Made by a program: the position numbers and the translations under genes. A DNA stretch of 61,349 nucleotides from SVMC01 sp045601345 (GTDB taxonomy: Bacteria > Bacillota > Clostridia > Oscillospirales > Oscillospiraceae). Of the stretch, positions 15,512 through 24,674 are shown piece by piece. Below the pieces are notes generated by a model. That model made no database searches. It saw nothing but the letters and a program-made list of their open reading frames with translations, and was not told the DNA's origin. The stretch spans positions 1-61,349 of the forward strand of contig JAZRZL010000089.1 of NCBI GenBank assembly GCA_045601345.1, given 5' to 3'. Each line of letters begins with the position of its first letter. The first letter of the stretch is position 1.

Positions 15512-16594
15512 TTATATACTCCATATCCATTGAAATGGATTTAGCGCGGATGATATGGAAACATCTATATACCAGAAAATCGCATAGAGAATCAAAATAA
15601 TTGCTCGTATAAGCGTCCGAACCTGAGGATTTTTGAACTTGATCAGCTCTGCAAGACCGATAGGGACAAAATAGTTTGTATAAATACCAATACGTGCAAG
15701 ATAGGCACTACCAGAGGCTGCAAGCATTGCTGCTGCGTTAATAATTAAACCATTCAACAAAAAAGTCTCTCTTCTTGTCAGTGGTTTTCCCCAAGATAAT
15801 GCAATACACACAATAGGAGGACAGCAATTTACAAGAACTCGAAGAATACTAACTGAGCTTGAAAAATATTTACTCTCAACGGGCATTTCGCGGTTTTTCA
15901 TTATGCCAATAAAGCTAAAAATCGTATCGTAGTTTTTTGTAAGAATAAATGTACCGATAGAAAGCAAAACAATGTTAAGTAAACTGATCTTATTCCGCAT
16001 GATAAAATAGAGCACAATCATGACAATTGCGGAAGAATGGAACAGTGATGCAACATAAACTGTAATAGCATATTTAATAAATTTCTTTTCAAGAATATAT
16101 CTATATGAAAAGGTCAAAATCATTGCAGCAAGATACTGACGAACACCGTTAAATGCGCCATGCCAGGAACCTGTAAAAACATACAGCAAAATAGCAAAGA
16201 AATAATAATTTGTATTTTGCGTAATGTAGCGCATAGACAAGATGATGGTCAGGAAGGAGAAAACAAAAATAAAAGCAGACCCATTTGTAGTGAAAATACT
16301 TATTATTTTAACAATCAGGGTTATGCCGGGTTCCTTGAAATGGATCAGTCCCTTCCAGATACTGCCATTAAAAATTTCGTTAGCCTTATAGTATGCGTTA
16401 AAATCGGTTCCAATCTCATAGCGGAAGCCCGCAGTAAAAATCAGAGGAACAACACAGAGGATAATTAGAATTGTTGTGAAAATTGTAGGTTTCTTTGGCA
16501 TAAAGCCAAAATCTGCTAATTCACGCATTCTGGCTCTCTGTGCAATATAGGCAAACACAGCGGTAATAAGGACAGTTATAATATATGGAAACAA
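15512..16594 (-). CDS. EpsG-like polysaccharide polymerase
   Basis: A 360-residue, very hydrophobic protein with about ten membrane helices and an early RYEIGTDFNAYYKANEIF segment near residue 58, a pattern typical of EpsG/Wzy-type polymerases (GxDxxxY). It probably joins repeat units on the outer membrane face. It is the first gene of the cluster, with a promoter candidate about 180 nt upstream. Its base composition is more AT-rich than the neighbouring rfb genes, as usual for Wzy and Wzx genes, which are often exchanged between strains. Confidence 0.75.
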   Translation of the reverse strand: MFPYIITVLITAVFAYIAQRARMRELADFGFMPKKPTIFTTILIILCVVPLIFTAGFRYEIGTDFNAYYKANEIFNGSIWKGLIHFKEPGITLIVKIISIFTTNGSAFIFVFSFLTIILSMRYITQNTNYYFFAILLYVFTGSWHGAFNGVRQYLAAMILTFSYRYILEKKFIKYAITVYVASLFHSSAIVMIVLYFIMRNKISLLNIVLLSIGTFILTKNYDTIFSFIGIMKNREMPVESKYFSSSVSILRVLVNCCPPIVCIALSWGKPLTRRETFLLNGLIINAAAMLAASGSAYLARIGIYTNYFVPIGLAELIKFKNPQVRTLIRAIILILYAIFWYIDVSISSALNPFQWIWSI

Positions 16595-16770
16595 GGTGCA
16601 CCTCCTGTAAATTCAGGCTGAAAAGAAAATAAAACAGCTTCGAAAAACGACTTAAAGAAAATTCTTTGCAGGAATATTGGTTTTTCCAACATATAATGCA
16701 AAAGAAATAATGGAAAAAATTTCAAAAAATTAAAAAACGATATATCGACCGATCATCATCAATCCAGTTT

Positions 16771-16799
16771 ATTTTACCACATCGCTGATTCAAAAACAA
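16771..16799 (-). promoter_or_regulatory. Candidate promoter of the polysaccharide cluster
   Basis: TTGTTT (16794-16799), 17-nt spacer and TAAAAT (16771-16776) with an extended TG motif on the minus strand, about 177 nt upstream of the polymerase start. Confidence 0.4.
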
Positions 16800-16943
16800 C
16801 CTTTTCAATAGAAAAAAACACCCAACTTTGCCACTTGGCAAAATCAAATTTCTCGAAATAGTTCCGTAGAAAAAAATTTAATCTTGCAAGAGAAAACTCG
16901 TGCATTTTTCATTCATTTGGCTGCATTATACATGATTTTCAGA

Positions 16944-16987
16944 TAAAAAAAGAGCTCTGTAATTGCTTGAATGCAACCACAGAGCTC
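16944..16987 (-). terminator. Terminator after ispH-rpsA
   Basis: Stem GAGCTCTGT/ACAGAGCTC, 18-nt loop, followed by seven T on the minus strand. Confidence 0.88.
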
Positions 16988-17013
16988 AGTCTTATGATCT
17001 GATTATGTAGAAA

Positions 17014-18987
17014 TCACTCCTCTACAGGAGCTTCTTCAGCTTCCGCGACAGGTTCTTCGTCAGTGAGAAGTGCGCGGATGGACAGAGAAATGCGCTTGTG
17101 CTCAGCATCGACATCAATGATCTTGGCTTCCACTTCCTGACCCTCGGACAGAACATCTTCGGGCTTGCCAATACGGCGATCGGCAATCTGGGAAATATGA
17201 ATCAGGCCGTCAACGCCGGGAAGGATTTCTGCAAAGGCACCGAAGGTCATCAGTTTCACGATCTTGACATTGGCAACATCACCAATAGCATACTTGGACA
17301 TAAACTGATTCCAAGGGTTCATTTCGGGGGTCTTGTAACCAAGAGAAATCTTCTTCTTCTCAGGATCAAAAGAGATAACGAATACGTCAATCTCATCGCC
17401 GACCTTGACAACTTCGGCGGGGTTCTTGATGCGACGCCAAGACAGCTCAGAAACATGAACCATACCATCCACGCCACCGATGTCTACGAATGCGCCATAG
17501 GAAGTCAGAGACTTGACAACGCCATGGTACTTCTTGCCAACTTCGATTTCGGACCAAATCTTCTCAATCGCAGCACGACGCAGCTCAGAGGTAACAGCAC
17601 GAATAGAGCCGACAACTCTACGGCGAGCACGGTTGACTTCGGTGATTCTCATTTTCACGGTCTGACCCTTGAGGCTGGACAACTCACCGCCCTTGGCAAT
17701 ACCGGTCTGAGAAGCGGGGATAAATACGCGAATGCCGCGGATGCTGGCAACAACGCCGCCCTTGTTTTCTTCGGTGATAACGCCTTCGACAGGATTTTTG
17801 CTCTCATAGAGAGACTCAATCTCATCCCAAACCTTGAGCCCATCAAGCTTCTTCTTAGAAAGCTGGACAACGCCTTCTGCGTCATTCACGCGAACGACGA
17901 ATACTTCGATTTCGTCGCCAATTTTCAGTACGTCCTCAGGCTTCTCGTTGGGATCGGTGCTAACTTCGTCAGCAGGGATATAACCGGCGTGCTTTGTACC
18001 TAGATCGACCTGAACCTCGGTAGAGCCGATAGCTACGACTGTACCCAGTACCTTATCCCCCGTGTTTAAAGTTTTGATGGACTGCTCCAAAAGCACTTCA
18101 AAGCTTTCCTCCGATACAGTCTCAACATTGGTAATTTCGCTCATAGTCTTAGTGACCTCCTTTATAATCCACGCGGGAGTCGATGCTCCGGCAGTGATGC
18201 CAATAATAGCAGAATCCTGAAAATCGGCAGCAGACAACTCATTTGCATTATCCACCATAATAACCCGCTTGCAATTCTGGCGGCAAATCATGGCGAGGCG
18301 ACCCGTGTTTGCACTTTTCACATCGCCTACAACGATCATCGTATCGCATTGCTGTGCTAAGAGGGATGCTTCTGTCTGCCTTTTTTCAGTTGCCTCGCAT
18401 ATTGTATCAAATAAAACGTAATTTGTACATATTTTTTTTATGATTTCCGAGCATTTTTTCCAAAAATTTTTTGTGGAAGTGGTTTGCATTACCATTGAAA
18501 TTGGTAAATTTCTCCTTTTTCCATCTTCTTCCAGCCATTCTTCCAATTCCTGGGGGTTCTCGAACACCAAAGCATTGTTGCACCAGCCGGCAATGGCCTC
18601 CACCTCTGGGTGGGAACGGGTTCCGATGATGATGACCTGACGCGATTGCGCATCCGCTTTGGCAACAATACGGTGAATCCGCTTCACAAAGGGACAGGTT
18701 GCATCCAAAATCTCCACCCCACGATGTGAGAGTTCTTCATAAACCTTCCGCGATACACCGTGGCTGCGGATGATGACAGCCGTGTGCTCATCCTTCAGCT
18801 CATCCAGAGAGTTGATTGCACGGATCCCCAACTGAGAAAAATGTTCAACTGCATGACGATTATGTATAATCGGGCCGAGGGTTACTGCCTTCTTTCCGTT
18901 AGCAGCAGCCCGTTCAACCATCTGGACGGCACGGTTTACGCCGAAGCAGAATCCGGCAGTTTCCGCAAGACGAATTTCCTTTTTCAT
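17014..18987 (-). CDS. ispH: IspH-ribosomal protein S1 fusion
   Basis: A 657-residue bifunctional protein. Residues 1-280 are IspH, the iron-sulfur reductase producing IPP and DMAPP in the MEP pathway, with the three cluster cysteines visible in GFCFGVNRAV, DATCPFVKRIH and DTICEATEKRQTEA. Residues about 300-640 contain four S1 RNA-binding repeats (for example HVSELSWRRIKNPAEVVKVG and HISQIADRRIGKPEDVL) and end in an acidic tail. This fusion is a recognised feature of many Clostridia. The start overlaps the cmk stop by 4 nt. Isoprenoid synthesis and translation are thus encoded on one polypeptide. Confidence 0.96.
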   Translation of the reverse strand: MKKEIRLAETAGFCFGVNRAVQMVERAAANGKKAVTLGPIIHNRHAVEHFSQLGIRAINSLDELKDEHTAVIIRSHGVSRKVYEELSHRGVEILDATCPFVKRIHRIVAKADAQSRQVIIIGTRSHPEVEAIAGWCNNALVFENPQELEEWLEEDGKRRNLPISMVMQTTSTKNFWKKCSEIIKKICTNYVLFDTICEATEKRQTEASLLAQQCDTMIVVGDVKSANTGRLAMICRQNCKRVIMVDNANELSAADFQDSAIIGITAGASTPAWIIKEVTKTMSEITNVETVSEESFEVLLEQSIKTLNTGDKVLGTVVAIGSTEVQVDLGTKHAGYIPADEVSTDPNEKPEDVLKIGDEIEVFVVRVNDAEGVVQLSKKKLDGLKVWDEIESLYESKNPVEGVITEENKGGVVASIRGIRVFIPASQTGIAKGGELSSLKGQTVKMRITEVNRARRRVVGSIRAVTSELRRAAIEKIWSEIEVGKKYHGVVKSLTSYGAFVDIGGVDGMVHVSELSWRRIKNPAEVVKVGDEIDVFVISFDPEKKKISLGYKTPEMNPWNQFMSKYAIGDVANVKIVKLMTFGAFAEILPGVDGLIHISQIADRRIGKPEDVLSEGQEVEAKIIDVDAEHKRISLSIRALLTDEEPVAEAEEAPVEE

Positions 18988-19658
18988 GCCAACTTCTTTG
19001 CCACGATTGCTTTCAGGGTGGACAGTACCTCATCAATGTCCATAGTAGAGGTATCTACCAGAACCGCATCCGCTGCCTGCTTGAGCGGTGCAATGGGACG
19101 GTTCATATCCTGCTGATCGCGCTGGATGATCTCTTGCAGAATTTTCTTTTTGTCCACTTTTTTCCCGGATTCTCTTAACTGATCACAGCGGCGCTGGGCA
19201 CGAACCTCCGCAGAAGCAGTAAGGAAAATTTTTATATCCGCATTTGGAAGAACAACTGTGCCGATATCCCGGCCATCCATGACGGTGTCATAATTTCTGG
19301 CAATATCTCTCTGGGTATCAAGCAGAAAATCTCTAACGATTTTATGAGCTGAAATAGTGGAAGCAATCATGCTCATTTCAGGTGTGCGGATTTCACTGCT
19401 GATATCATCGCCATTAAGGATCATGTGCTGCGAGCCATGTTCATCGTATTGAATTTCAAGGTTCACATCATCAATCAGGCGGGTAATGCCGTCAATATCC
19501 TTCGGTCCTATACCCATGAGATTCATATGGTAGCCTACTGTGCGGTAAATTGCGCCAGTGTCCACATAGACATAGCCCAGTTCCTTTGCAAGCACCCTGG
19601 CCATGGTAGATTTTCCCGCGCCGGCGGGGCCGTCAATGGCAATGGAATGATGCTTCAT
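18984..19658 (-). CDS. cmk: Cytidylate kinase
   Basis: Phosphorylates CMP and dCMP. The start MKHHSIAIDG at 19658 is chosen because the Walker A loop GPAGAGKST then lies at the standard position; 21 upstream residues in frame look non-coding and overlap the previous gene. The 224-residue protein also has VYVDTGAIYRTVGYH, DGRDIGTVVLPNADIKIFLTA split around the substrate site, and DSSTMD-like DTSTMDIDEV at the C-terminus. It overlaps both neighbours by 4 nt, typical of this conserved cmk-ispH block. Confidence 0.95.
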   Translation of the reverse strand: MKHHSIAIDGPAGAGKSTMARVLAKELGYVYVDTGAIYRTVGYHMNLMGIGPKDIDGITRLIDDVNLEIQYDEHGSQHMILNGDDISSEIRTPEMSMIASTISAHKIVRDFLLDTQRDIARNYDTVMDGRDIGTVVLPNADIKIFLTASAEVRAQRRCDQLRESGKKVDKKKILQEIIQRDQQDMNRPIAPLKQAADAVLVDTSTMDIDEVLSTLKAIVAKKLA

Positions 19659-20902
19659 TTTTTTCGTTCCTTTCCTAATCGTTTTGCTGCGCCAATTCCT
19701 GCCGCTCTGCCGGTGACCCAAGCAATTTGCAGATTAAAGCCACCGGTATAGGCATCGCAGTCGATCAGCTCCCCTGCAAAGAATAATCCGGGTGCGCATT
19801 TGCTCTCCATCGTAGCGGGATCAATTTCAGCCGTTCTGATGCCACCTGCGGTAATGATGGCTTCCTCTACCGGGCGCATTCCCTTGATATGAATCTCAAA
19901 AGATTTTGTTATCTCACAAAGCTTTTTTCGCTGTGCTTTGGTGATGGAATTCACCTTTAATGCGGGATCAATGCCGCTTCTTGCGATCATTACTGGAATC
20001 AGCTTCGCGGGGAACAGATCACATAAGGCATTCTCAAAATTACGGTTCTTATATTTTTCGAAGTCACGAAGAATCCGCTGATCCAACTGCGCCTCATCAA
20101 GCGCAGGCTTCAGATCAAGAAAAATCCGATATTTTTCATCCGGCTTCATATGTGCAGAGGCCGACAGAACAATCGGGCCGGACAGACCAAAATGCGTAAA
20201 CAGCAGCTCCCCAAATTCGGAATAAAGTAACTTGCTCTTTGGACCCAAAAGGCGAAGCTGTACATTGCGAAGGGATAGGCCCTGTGCCATCGCACAAAAA
20301 TGCCCTTCTTCCTCAAGCGGCACCAAGCTGCCACGCGGCGTGATGATGGTATGTCCAACCTTTTCAGCAAACCGATAACCGTCACCGGTAGAGCCTGTCA
20401 GGGGGTAACTGCAACCGCCGGTGGCAAGAATTACTGCATCTGCTTTCCGTTCCCTGCTGCCAGACATAACACCGCAGCATCGGCCATCGTGCATAAGTAA
20501 ATCCGTAACCTCTGCTTGCTCCACCCGGACACCTGCACGGCGCAGCGCGTGTTTTAGTGTCTGCACAATGCTGGATGCCTGATCGGATTGCGGAAACACC
20601 CGTTGCCCGCGCTCGGTTTTCAGTGGACAATTATGGCTTTCAAAGAATTCCATGACCTTTTCCGGTGGAAAAGCGCGCATAGAGGAATAAAGGAACTTGG
20701 GATTTCGCGGAATCTGCTGCAAAACCTCCTCCGCAGTGCAGTTATTTGTCACATTGCAGCGGCCTTTGCCGGTAATATTTAATTTTTTCCCCAGACGGTC
20801 ATTCTTTTCCAGCAGTCGAACCCGACAGCCGCTCTCTGCCGCTGTCAAGGCCGCAAACATACCGGCTGCACCGCCACCAACAACAATAATATCAGCAGCC
20901 AT
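19655..20902 (-). CDS. HI0933-family FAD-dependent oxidoreductase
   Basis: A 415-residue flavoprotein of the HI0933/YhiN/BaiN family. The dinucleotide loop is VVGGGAAGMFAALTAAESG near residue 8, followed by GRCNVTNNC, GERGQRVFPQ-type TERGQRVFPQSDQA, ILATGGCSYPLTGSTGDGY and the C-terminal GLFFAGELIDCDAYTGGFN, all diagnostic. Start 20902 gives TGATATG with the preceding gene and leaves AAGG at a suitable distance. The physiological substrate is unknown; BaiN-type bile acid reduction cannot be inferred from sequence alone. Confidence 0.9.
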   Translation of the reverse strand: MAADIIVVGGGAAGMFAALTAAESGCRVRLLEKNDRLGKKLNITGKGRCNVTNNCTAEEVLQQIPRNPKFLYSSMRAFPPEKVMEFFESHNCPLKTERGQRVFPQSDQASSIVQTLKHALRRAGVRVEQAEVTDLLMHDGRCCGVMSGSRERKADAVILATGGCSYPLTGSTGDGYRFAEKVGHTIITPRGSLVPLEEEGHFCAMAQGLSLRNVQLRLLGPKSKLLYSEFGELLFTHFGLSGPIVLSASAHMKPDEKYRIFLDLKPALDEAQLDQRILRDFEKYKNRNFENALCDLFPAKLIPVMIARSGIDPALKVNSITKAQRKKLCEITKSFEIHIKGMRPVEEAIITAGGIRTAEIDPATMESKCAPGLFFAGELIDCDAYTGGFNLQIAWVTGRAAGIGAAKRLGKERKK

Positions 20903-20903
20903 A

Positions 20904-21767
20904 TCAAAGAGGTACCTTTTCGTAAACGTCGTATTCATCCCAGATGCGTTCCAGATTATTCAGCGTCCGGGCAAGCTCCTTCTCTCTGCGCTGTGCCGTT
21001 GCCACGACAAGGGCGTTGATGAGGCTTAGCGGGGCAACCAGAGAATCAACAAGGGAAACCATATCGCTCTTAGCAACCAGCACATAATCCGAGCATTTGC
21101 CAACGGGCGAATCCATGGCATCGGTCAGACCAATGACGGTCGCGCCCACATCATGACAAAATTGGATGCCCTTGATGGTGCTGGAGGAATAGCGTGGGAA
21201 AGAAATGCCAATGACCACATCTCGGGGATTGACCCGGACAATTTGCTCAAACATACTGCCGGTGCCGGAATTCGTAACCAATCGCACATTATCAAACATA
21301 TAGTTAAAATAAAATCCAAGAAAATTGGCAAGAGAAGCTGACGACCGAACGCCCAAAATATAGATATTCTCTGCCTTGATAATGGCATTGACTGCTGCAT
21401 CAAAGGAAGCACGGTCGGTAATTTCATTGGTCATGCGGATTTTGTCAATATCCGCCTGCAAAACCATCGCTACTACATCCTGATTACCGATGCGGTCATT
21501 GGTCACTTCAATACGCTGTACTGAGGTTAAGCGGTTGAGGATCATTGCTTGCAATGCCTTCTGCATGGAAGGATAGCCTTCAAAGCCCAGCTCTACAGCA
21601 AAACGCACCACCGTGGATTCGGACACGCCTACCGTCCTGCCCAAACGGCTGGCAGTCATAAAGGCGGCCTTGTCATAGGATTCCAGAATATATTTTGCGA
21701 TCAGCTTCTGTCCCTTGGAAAAGCCGGACATATTGGTTTGAATGATGTTTAAAATATCGGAATTCAT
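20904..21767 (-). CDS. RpiR/MurR-family transcriptional regulator
   Basis: A 287-residue regulator with an N-terminal HTH_6 domain (residues 1-75, GRTVGVSESTVVRFAVELGF) and a C-terminal SIS domain (about 125-260, IYILGVRSSASLANFLGFYF and VVIGISFPRYSS). Such proteins sense phosphosugars. It is encoded directly upstream of the HI0933 gene, as in other clostridial genomes. No sugar catabolic or amino-sugar gene neighbours it, so its ligand is unknown. Confidence 0.92.
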   Translation of the reverse strand: MNSDILNIIQTNMSGFSKGQKLIAKYILESYDKAAFMTASRLGRTVGVSESTVVRFAVELGFEGYPSMQKALQAMILNRLTSVQRIEVTNDRIGNQDVVAMVLQADIDKIRMTNEITDRASFDAAVNAIIKAENIYILGVRSSASLANFLGFYFNYMFDNVRLVTNSGTGSMFEQIVRVNPRDVVIGISFPRYSSSTIKGIQFCHDVGATVIGLTDAMDSPVGKCSDYVLVAKSDMVSLVDSLVAPLSLINALVVATAQRREKELARTLNNLERIWDEYDVYEKVPL

Positions 21768-21849
21768 AGCAATCCTTTCTTTTTGGCATAACGCAATCCG
21801 GCAGCATCTGGCCTTTCATCTATCTATACACTATATTACCCAATATAAA

Positions 21850-21888
21850 ATAAAAATGCAAGGCCTAATATCAAGTCCTGCATTTTTT
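21850..21888 (-). terminator. Terminator after the pseudouridine synthase gene
   Basis: Imperfect stem with AAAATGCA/TGCATTTT outer arms, followed by a T-rich tract on the minus strand. Confidence 0.7.
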
Positions 21889-21915
21889 CTTGCAAATTTA
21901 ATTTATCTGCCTAGC

Positions 21916-22617
21916 TTATTCTCTGTAGAGAGCAGCCACTTCATTTTCTGTTAAGTACCGCCAAGAGCCAGCAGGAAGCTCCCCGAGAGATAATGTACCC
22001 TCGGATATTCTGCGAAGACGGGTAACTGTCAGTTCCGCTTGCTTACACATTCTTCTGACCTGTCGATTTTTTCCCTCATGAATGGTAATCTCTATGAGAG
22101 CGATCTCCCCTTTTGCCCAAACAAGCCGCAGCTTTGCCGGGGAAATCGGCTCATCCTCCAAAAGGGTCATTTGAGAGAGTCTTTTTTCCTTTTCTGTAGA
22201 GAAATGCGTAACCCATGCCAGATAGGTCTTTTCCACCTCATGGCTGGGATGCATCAGATGATTTGCAAACTCGCCGTCATTGGTAAACAGTAGGAGGCCT
22301 TCGGAGTTTAAATCCAGTCTGCCCACAGGATAGACCCGCTGGCCGCAGTCAGCGACCAGCTCGAAGGCGGTTTTTCTCCCCTGCTCATCGTGCATGGTAG
22401 TGACATATCCTCTTGGCTTATGGAGCATGAGATATATATTTTGGGGCTGTCTGGGAAGTACCTTGCCGTCTATCTCAATTACGTCCTCCGTTGGATCAGC
22501 AATATCTCCAATCACAGCAGTGTTACCGTTGAGCCGCACACGCCCTGCTAGAATCAGCTCCTCCGCCCTCCTGCGGGAGCATACACCCCGGGATGCTATG
22601 ATTTTCTGTAGCCGCAT
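21916..22617 (-). CDS. rluB: RluB/RsuA-family 23S/16S rRNA pseudouridine synthase
   Basis: A 233-residue enzyme with an N-terminal S4 domain (RLQKIIASRGVCSRRRAEEL) and the catalytic Asp in GRLDLNSEGLLLFTNDG near residue 105. The C-terminus has EGKNRQVRRMC and VTRLRRISEGTLSLGELPAG, typical of the RsuA/RluB group. A GGAGG sits 10 nt before the ATG. The start lies 95 nt inside the upstream dacF frame, an unusually long overlap. B. subtilis RluB modifies 23S rRNA; the exact target here is inferred. Confidence 0.9.
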   Translation of the reverse strand: MRLQKIIASRGVCSRRRAEELILAGRVRLNGNTAVIGDIADPTEDVIEIDGKVLPRQPQNIYLMLHKPRGYVTTMHDEQGRKTAFELVADCGQRVYPVGRLDLNSEGLLLFTNDGEFANHLMHPSHEVEKTYLAWVTHFSTEKEKRLSQMTLLEDEPISPAKLRLVWAKGEIALIEITIHEGKNRQVRRMCKQAELTVTRLRRISEGTLSLGELPAGSWRYLTENEVAALYRE

Positions 22618-23599
22618 TTCTGTCTGCCTCCATCGGTTTCAGGGCGCATTGTCCGATTAAGGTTGCACCCATATAAAACTCTGCCGTGCCGCCATTCCGA
22701 TCCATGTGGATGCGGACAGCATCTACTTTCTCCTCCGGCAAAAGGGCAGCCTCTACATTTTCTGCTGCGCAAAATCCATTGCCGAGAATATCCCCTTCTT
22801 TGCAAAGAGTTCGGATTTCAAATTTTGAAAAACCGGTCTCTGCCAATGTGCAGTGATCATTCCAATCATCCGGCGCAGAAATGGTCACCAGCACAAGCCG
22901 TCTGCCATGGCGCTGAATGCTTGATACCAGAATGCGGCCTGCGGCCTTGGTAAAACCGGTTTTGATGCCCTCAGCGCCGTCACAAAAGCGCAGAAGCTTA
23001 TTGTGATTGGTCATGGTTCGATTGCCATAATTGTATGATTTGGTGGAGACTACCTGGGAAAAAACGGGATTCTCCATAGCATAGGCACCCAGTTTGGCTA
23101 AATCCCTGCAAGTGGAATAATTCCCCTCATCGTCTAATCCATTGGGATTTGCATAATGGGTATTTTCCAGACCCAGCTCCTTTGCCCGTTGGTTCATTTT
23201 TTCTACAAAGGACTCTACGCTTCCACTGTGGGCGATGGCAAGGGCAACTGCTGCGTCATTCCCGGATGACAGCATCAACCCATACAGAAGTGCTTCAATG
23301 CTCATCTGTTCACCCGCCTTGAGATACAGGCTGGAGCCTTCAATCCCCTGTGCCTCTGGTGGAATTACCACCTGACGTGACAGATCGCAATCCTCACAAA
23401 TGAGAAGCCCGGTCATAATTTTTGTGGTGCTGGCAATCAGGCAGCGCGTATCTGCATCCTTTTCAAAGAGGGTCTTCCCTGTTGTTGCATCCATAACAAT
23501 GGCATTTCTTGCAGACAGCGCTGCGGCTGGCGCACACAAAAGCATGGCCACGGTCAAAAATACCGTCACCTGATAAATCATCTTTTTCAACTGCATCAC
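22523..23599 (-). CDS. dacF: D-alanyl-D-alanine carboxypeptidase (DacF type)
   Basis: Penicillin-binding protein 5/DacF family, trimming pentapeptide stems; DacF acts in spore cortex formation. Signal peptide at residues 1-30 (AMLLCAPAAALSA), the serine motif STTK in LIASTTKIM near residue 53, SGN near 113 and KTG in GIKTGFT near 214. It is 358 residues. The last 31 residues are encoded inside rluB in another frame and look unlike a family C-terminus, suggesting that the ancestral stop codon was lost or that a frameshift lies near 22620. Neighbours ytfJ and DUF2953 support a sporulation setting. Confidence 0.9.
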   Translation of the reverse strand: MMQLKKMIYQVTVFLTVAMLLCAPAAALSARNAIVMDATTGKTLFEKDADTRCLIASTTKIMTGLLICEDCDLSRQVVIPPEAQGIEGSSLYLKAGEQMSIEALLYGLMLSSGNDAAVALAIAHSGSVESFVEKMNQRAKELGLENTHYANPNGLDDEGNYSTCRDLAKLGAYAMENPVFSQVVSTKSYNYGNRTMTNHNKLLRFCDGAEGIKTGFTKAAGRILVSSIQRHGRRLVLVTISAPDDWNDHCTLAETGFSKFEIRTLCKEGDILGNGFCAAENVEAALLPEEKVDAVRIHMDRNGGTAEFYMGATLIGQCALKPMEADRNAATENHSIPGCMLPQEGGGADSSRACAAQR

Positions 23600-23629
23600 C
23601 GGATTCAGGATGTGCAGTGGAAAGAAAAT

Positions 23630-24037
23630 TTATTCCTCAGCGGTTTTCTTTTCCTTCGCGGCTTTTCTCTCATCTATCAGGTTCATGATCCGCTCAATGA
23701 TATCTGGTGCCTGCTCAACAAGTCGGTCAATAGGCGAGGTAGCTGAAGATGCAATAGGCAGCATCCGCACATTTTCGCCGTTGCAGATCAGGAAAGCGAT
23801 GGGTGTAATGTTAACACCTGCACCTGTGCCGCCGCCAAAGGGCAGCTCTTCCCCGTTCTTTGTTTTGGGAACAAAATCACTGCCGCCACCGGCGAAGCCA
23901 AAGCTGACCTTGGAAATGGGAATAATGGTTACGTTGTCAGCCGTCACAATGGGATCGCCCACAATGGCATTGGCACCGATCATATCCCGGATTTTGTTCA
24001 TGGTTCCACTCATCATATCAGGAAGAGGATGATTCAT
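23630..24037 (-). CDS. ytfJ: Sporulation protein YtfJ (GerW family)
   Basis: A 135-residue spore protein of the GerW/YtfJ family, associated with spore germination in Bacillus. Clear family motifs are ANAIVGDPIVTADNVTIIPI, SFGFAGGGSDF and the Gly-rich GGGTGAGVNITPIAFL. No signal peptide. The start overlaps the upstream DUF2953 gene by 20 nt, as in the ytfI-ytfJ pair of Bacillus. It indicates that the organism can form endospores or descends from one that did. Confidence 0.93.
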   Translation of the reverse strand: MNHPLPDMMSGTMNKIRDMIGANAIVGDPIVTADNVTIIPISKVSFGFAGGGSDFVPKTKNGEELPFGGGTGAGVNITPIAFLICNGENVRMLPIASSATSPIDRLVEQAPDIIERIMNLIDERKAAKEKKTAEE

Positions 24038-24674
24038 GTTTTTGCACCGCCTTATCCGAAAGATTTTGTTCTTTTTTTTGCTTTTTCATAGGAAGATACA
24101 GCTTCAAAGAACGAAAGCCATATCGAATGACCATTATAACCAGATCACCAAAAAGGAAAACCGCTCTTAACTCTGCATAAATGCGCATATCGCCTCTGGT
24201 GAAATCACAGGAAGCGGAGATATTTTCCTTTTTGATACGAAGTTTTCTCCGAAGCCGTGGCATGATGTTGCCAATTATTGCCCACGCTCTGCCGTAATTG
24301 ATTGCGGCAGCTGCCGGGTTATCCAGGCCACCAAAGCTGATATGAAGGGTCAGGCAACGGGCACGAAGTTTCCTGAAGAAGTAGTTAAGAAAATCAGATC
24401 CAAGCTGAAAAAACGGATAGAAATCCCGAATTAGCCCGCCAATAGGCTGCTTCTCTTTTTTTTGGGATATCTTCTCCTTTTTCTGCTTTGGCCTTTGGGA
24501 CTTTGCTTTCTTAGGCTTATGCTGTTTCTTTTCCTTGTGTGGAAAAACCTGAATTTTCACTGCTCCAAGCACAAGCCAAGCCCAGGAGCCGGTCAGATCG
24601 TAGCGCACATACGCACCCATCGGCATCAGTGCCAAAAGCACGAAAATGCCAAAGACGATCAAAAGGGCTTTCAT
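24018..24674 (-). CDS. DUF2953 membrane protein (YtfI-like)
   Basis: A 218-residue protein with an N-terminal membrane span (residues 3-20), a highly basic Lys-rich stretch (about 48-75), and the DUF2953 core (RCLTLHISFGGLDNPAAAAI, GRAWAIIGNI). Its 4-nt overlap with scpB and 20-nt overlap with ytfJ reproduce the conserved scpB-ytfI-ytfJ order. Role unknown; the conserved pairing with ytfJ suggests a sporulation-related membrane function. Confidence 0.85.
   Translation of the reverse strand: MKALLIVFGIFVLLALMPMGAYVRYDLTGSWAWLVLGAVKIQVFPHKEKKQHKPKKAKSQRPKQKKEKISQKKEKQPIGGLIRDFYPFFQLGSDFLNYFFRKLRARCLTLHISFGGLDNPAAAAINYGRAWAIIGNIMPRLRRKLRIKKENISASCDFTRGDMRIYAELRAVFLFGDLVIMVIRYGFRSLKLYLPMKKQKKEQNLSDKAVQKHESSSS

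Larger units (their letters stand above)
16595..17013. other. AT-rich leader region of the polysaccharide cluster
   Basis: 419 bp without a gene. It holds the rpsA-side terminator (16944-16987), a promoter candidate for the cluster (16771-16799) and a long AT-rich leader (16600-16770) with poly-A stretches. No antiterminator or riboswitch was recognised. Confidence 0.6.
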
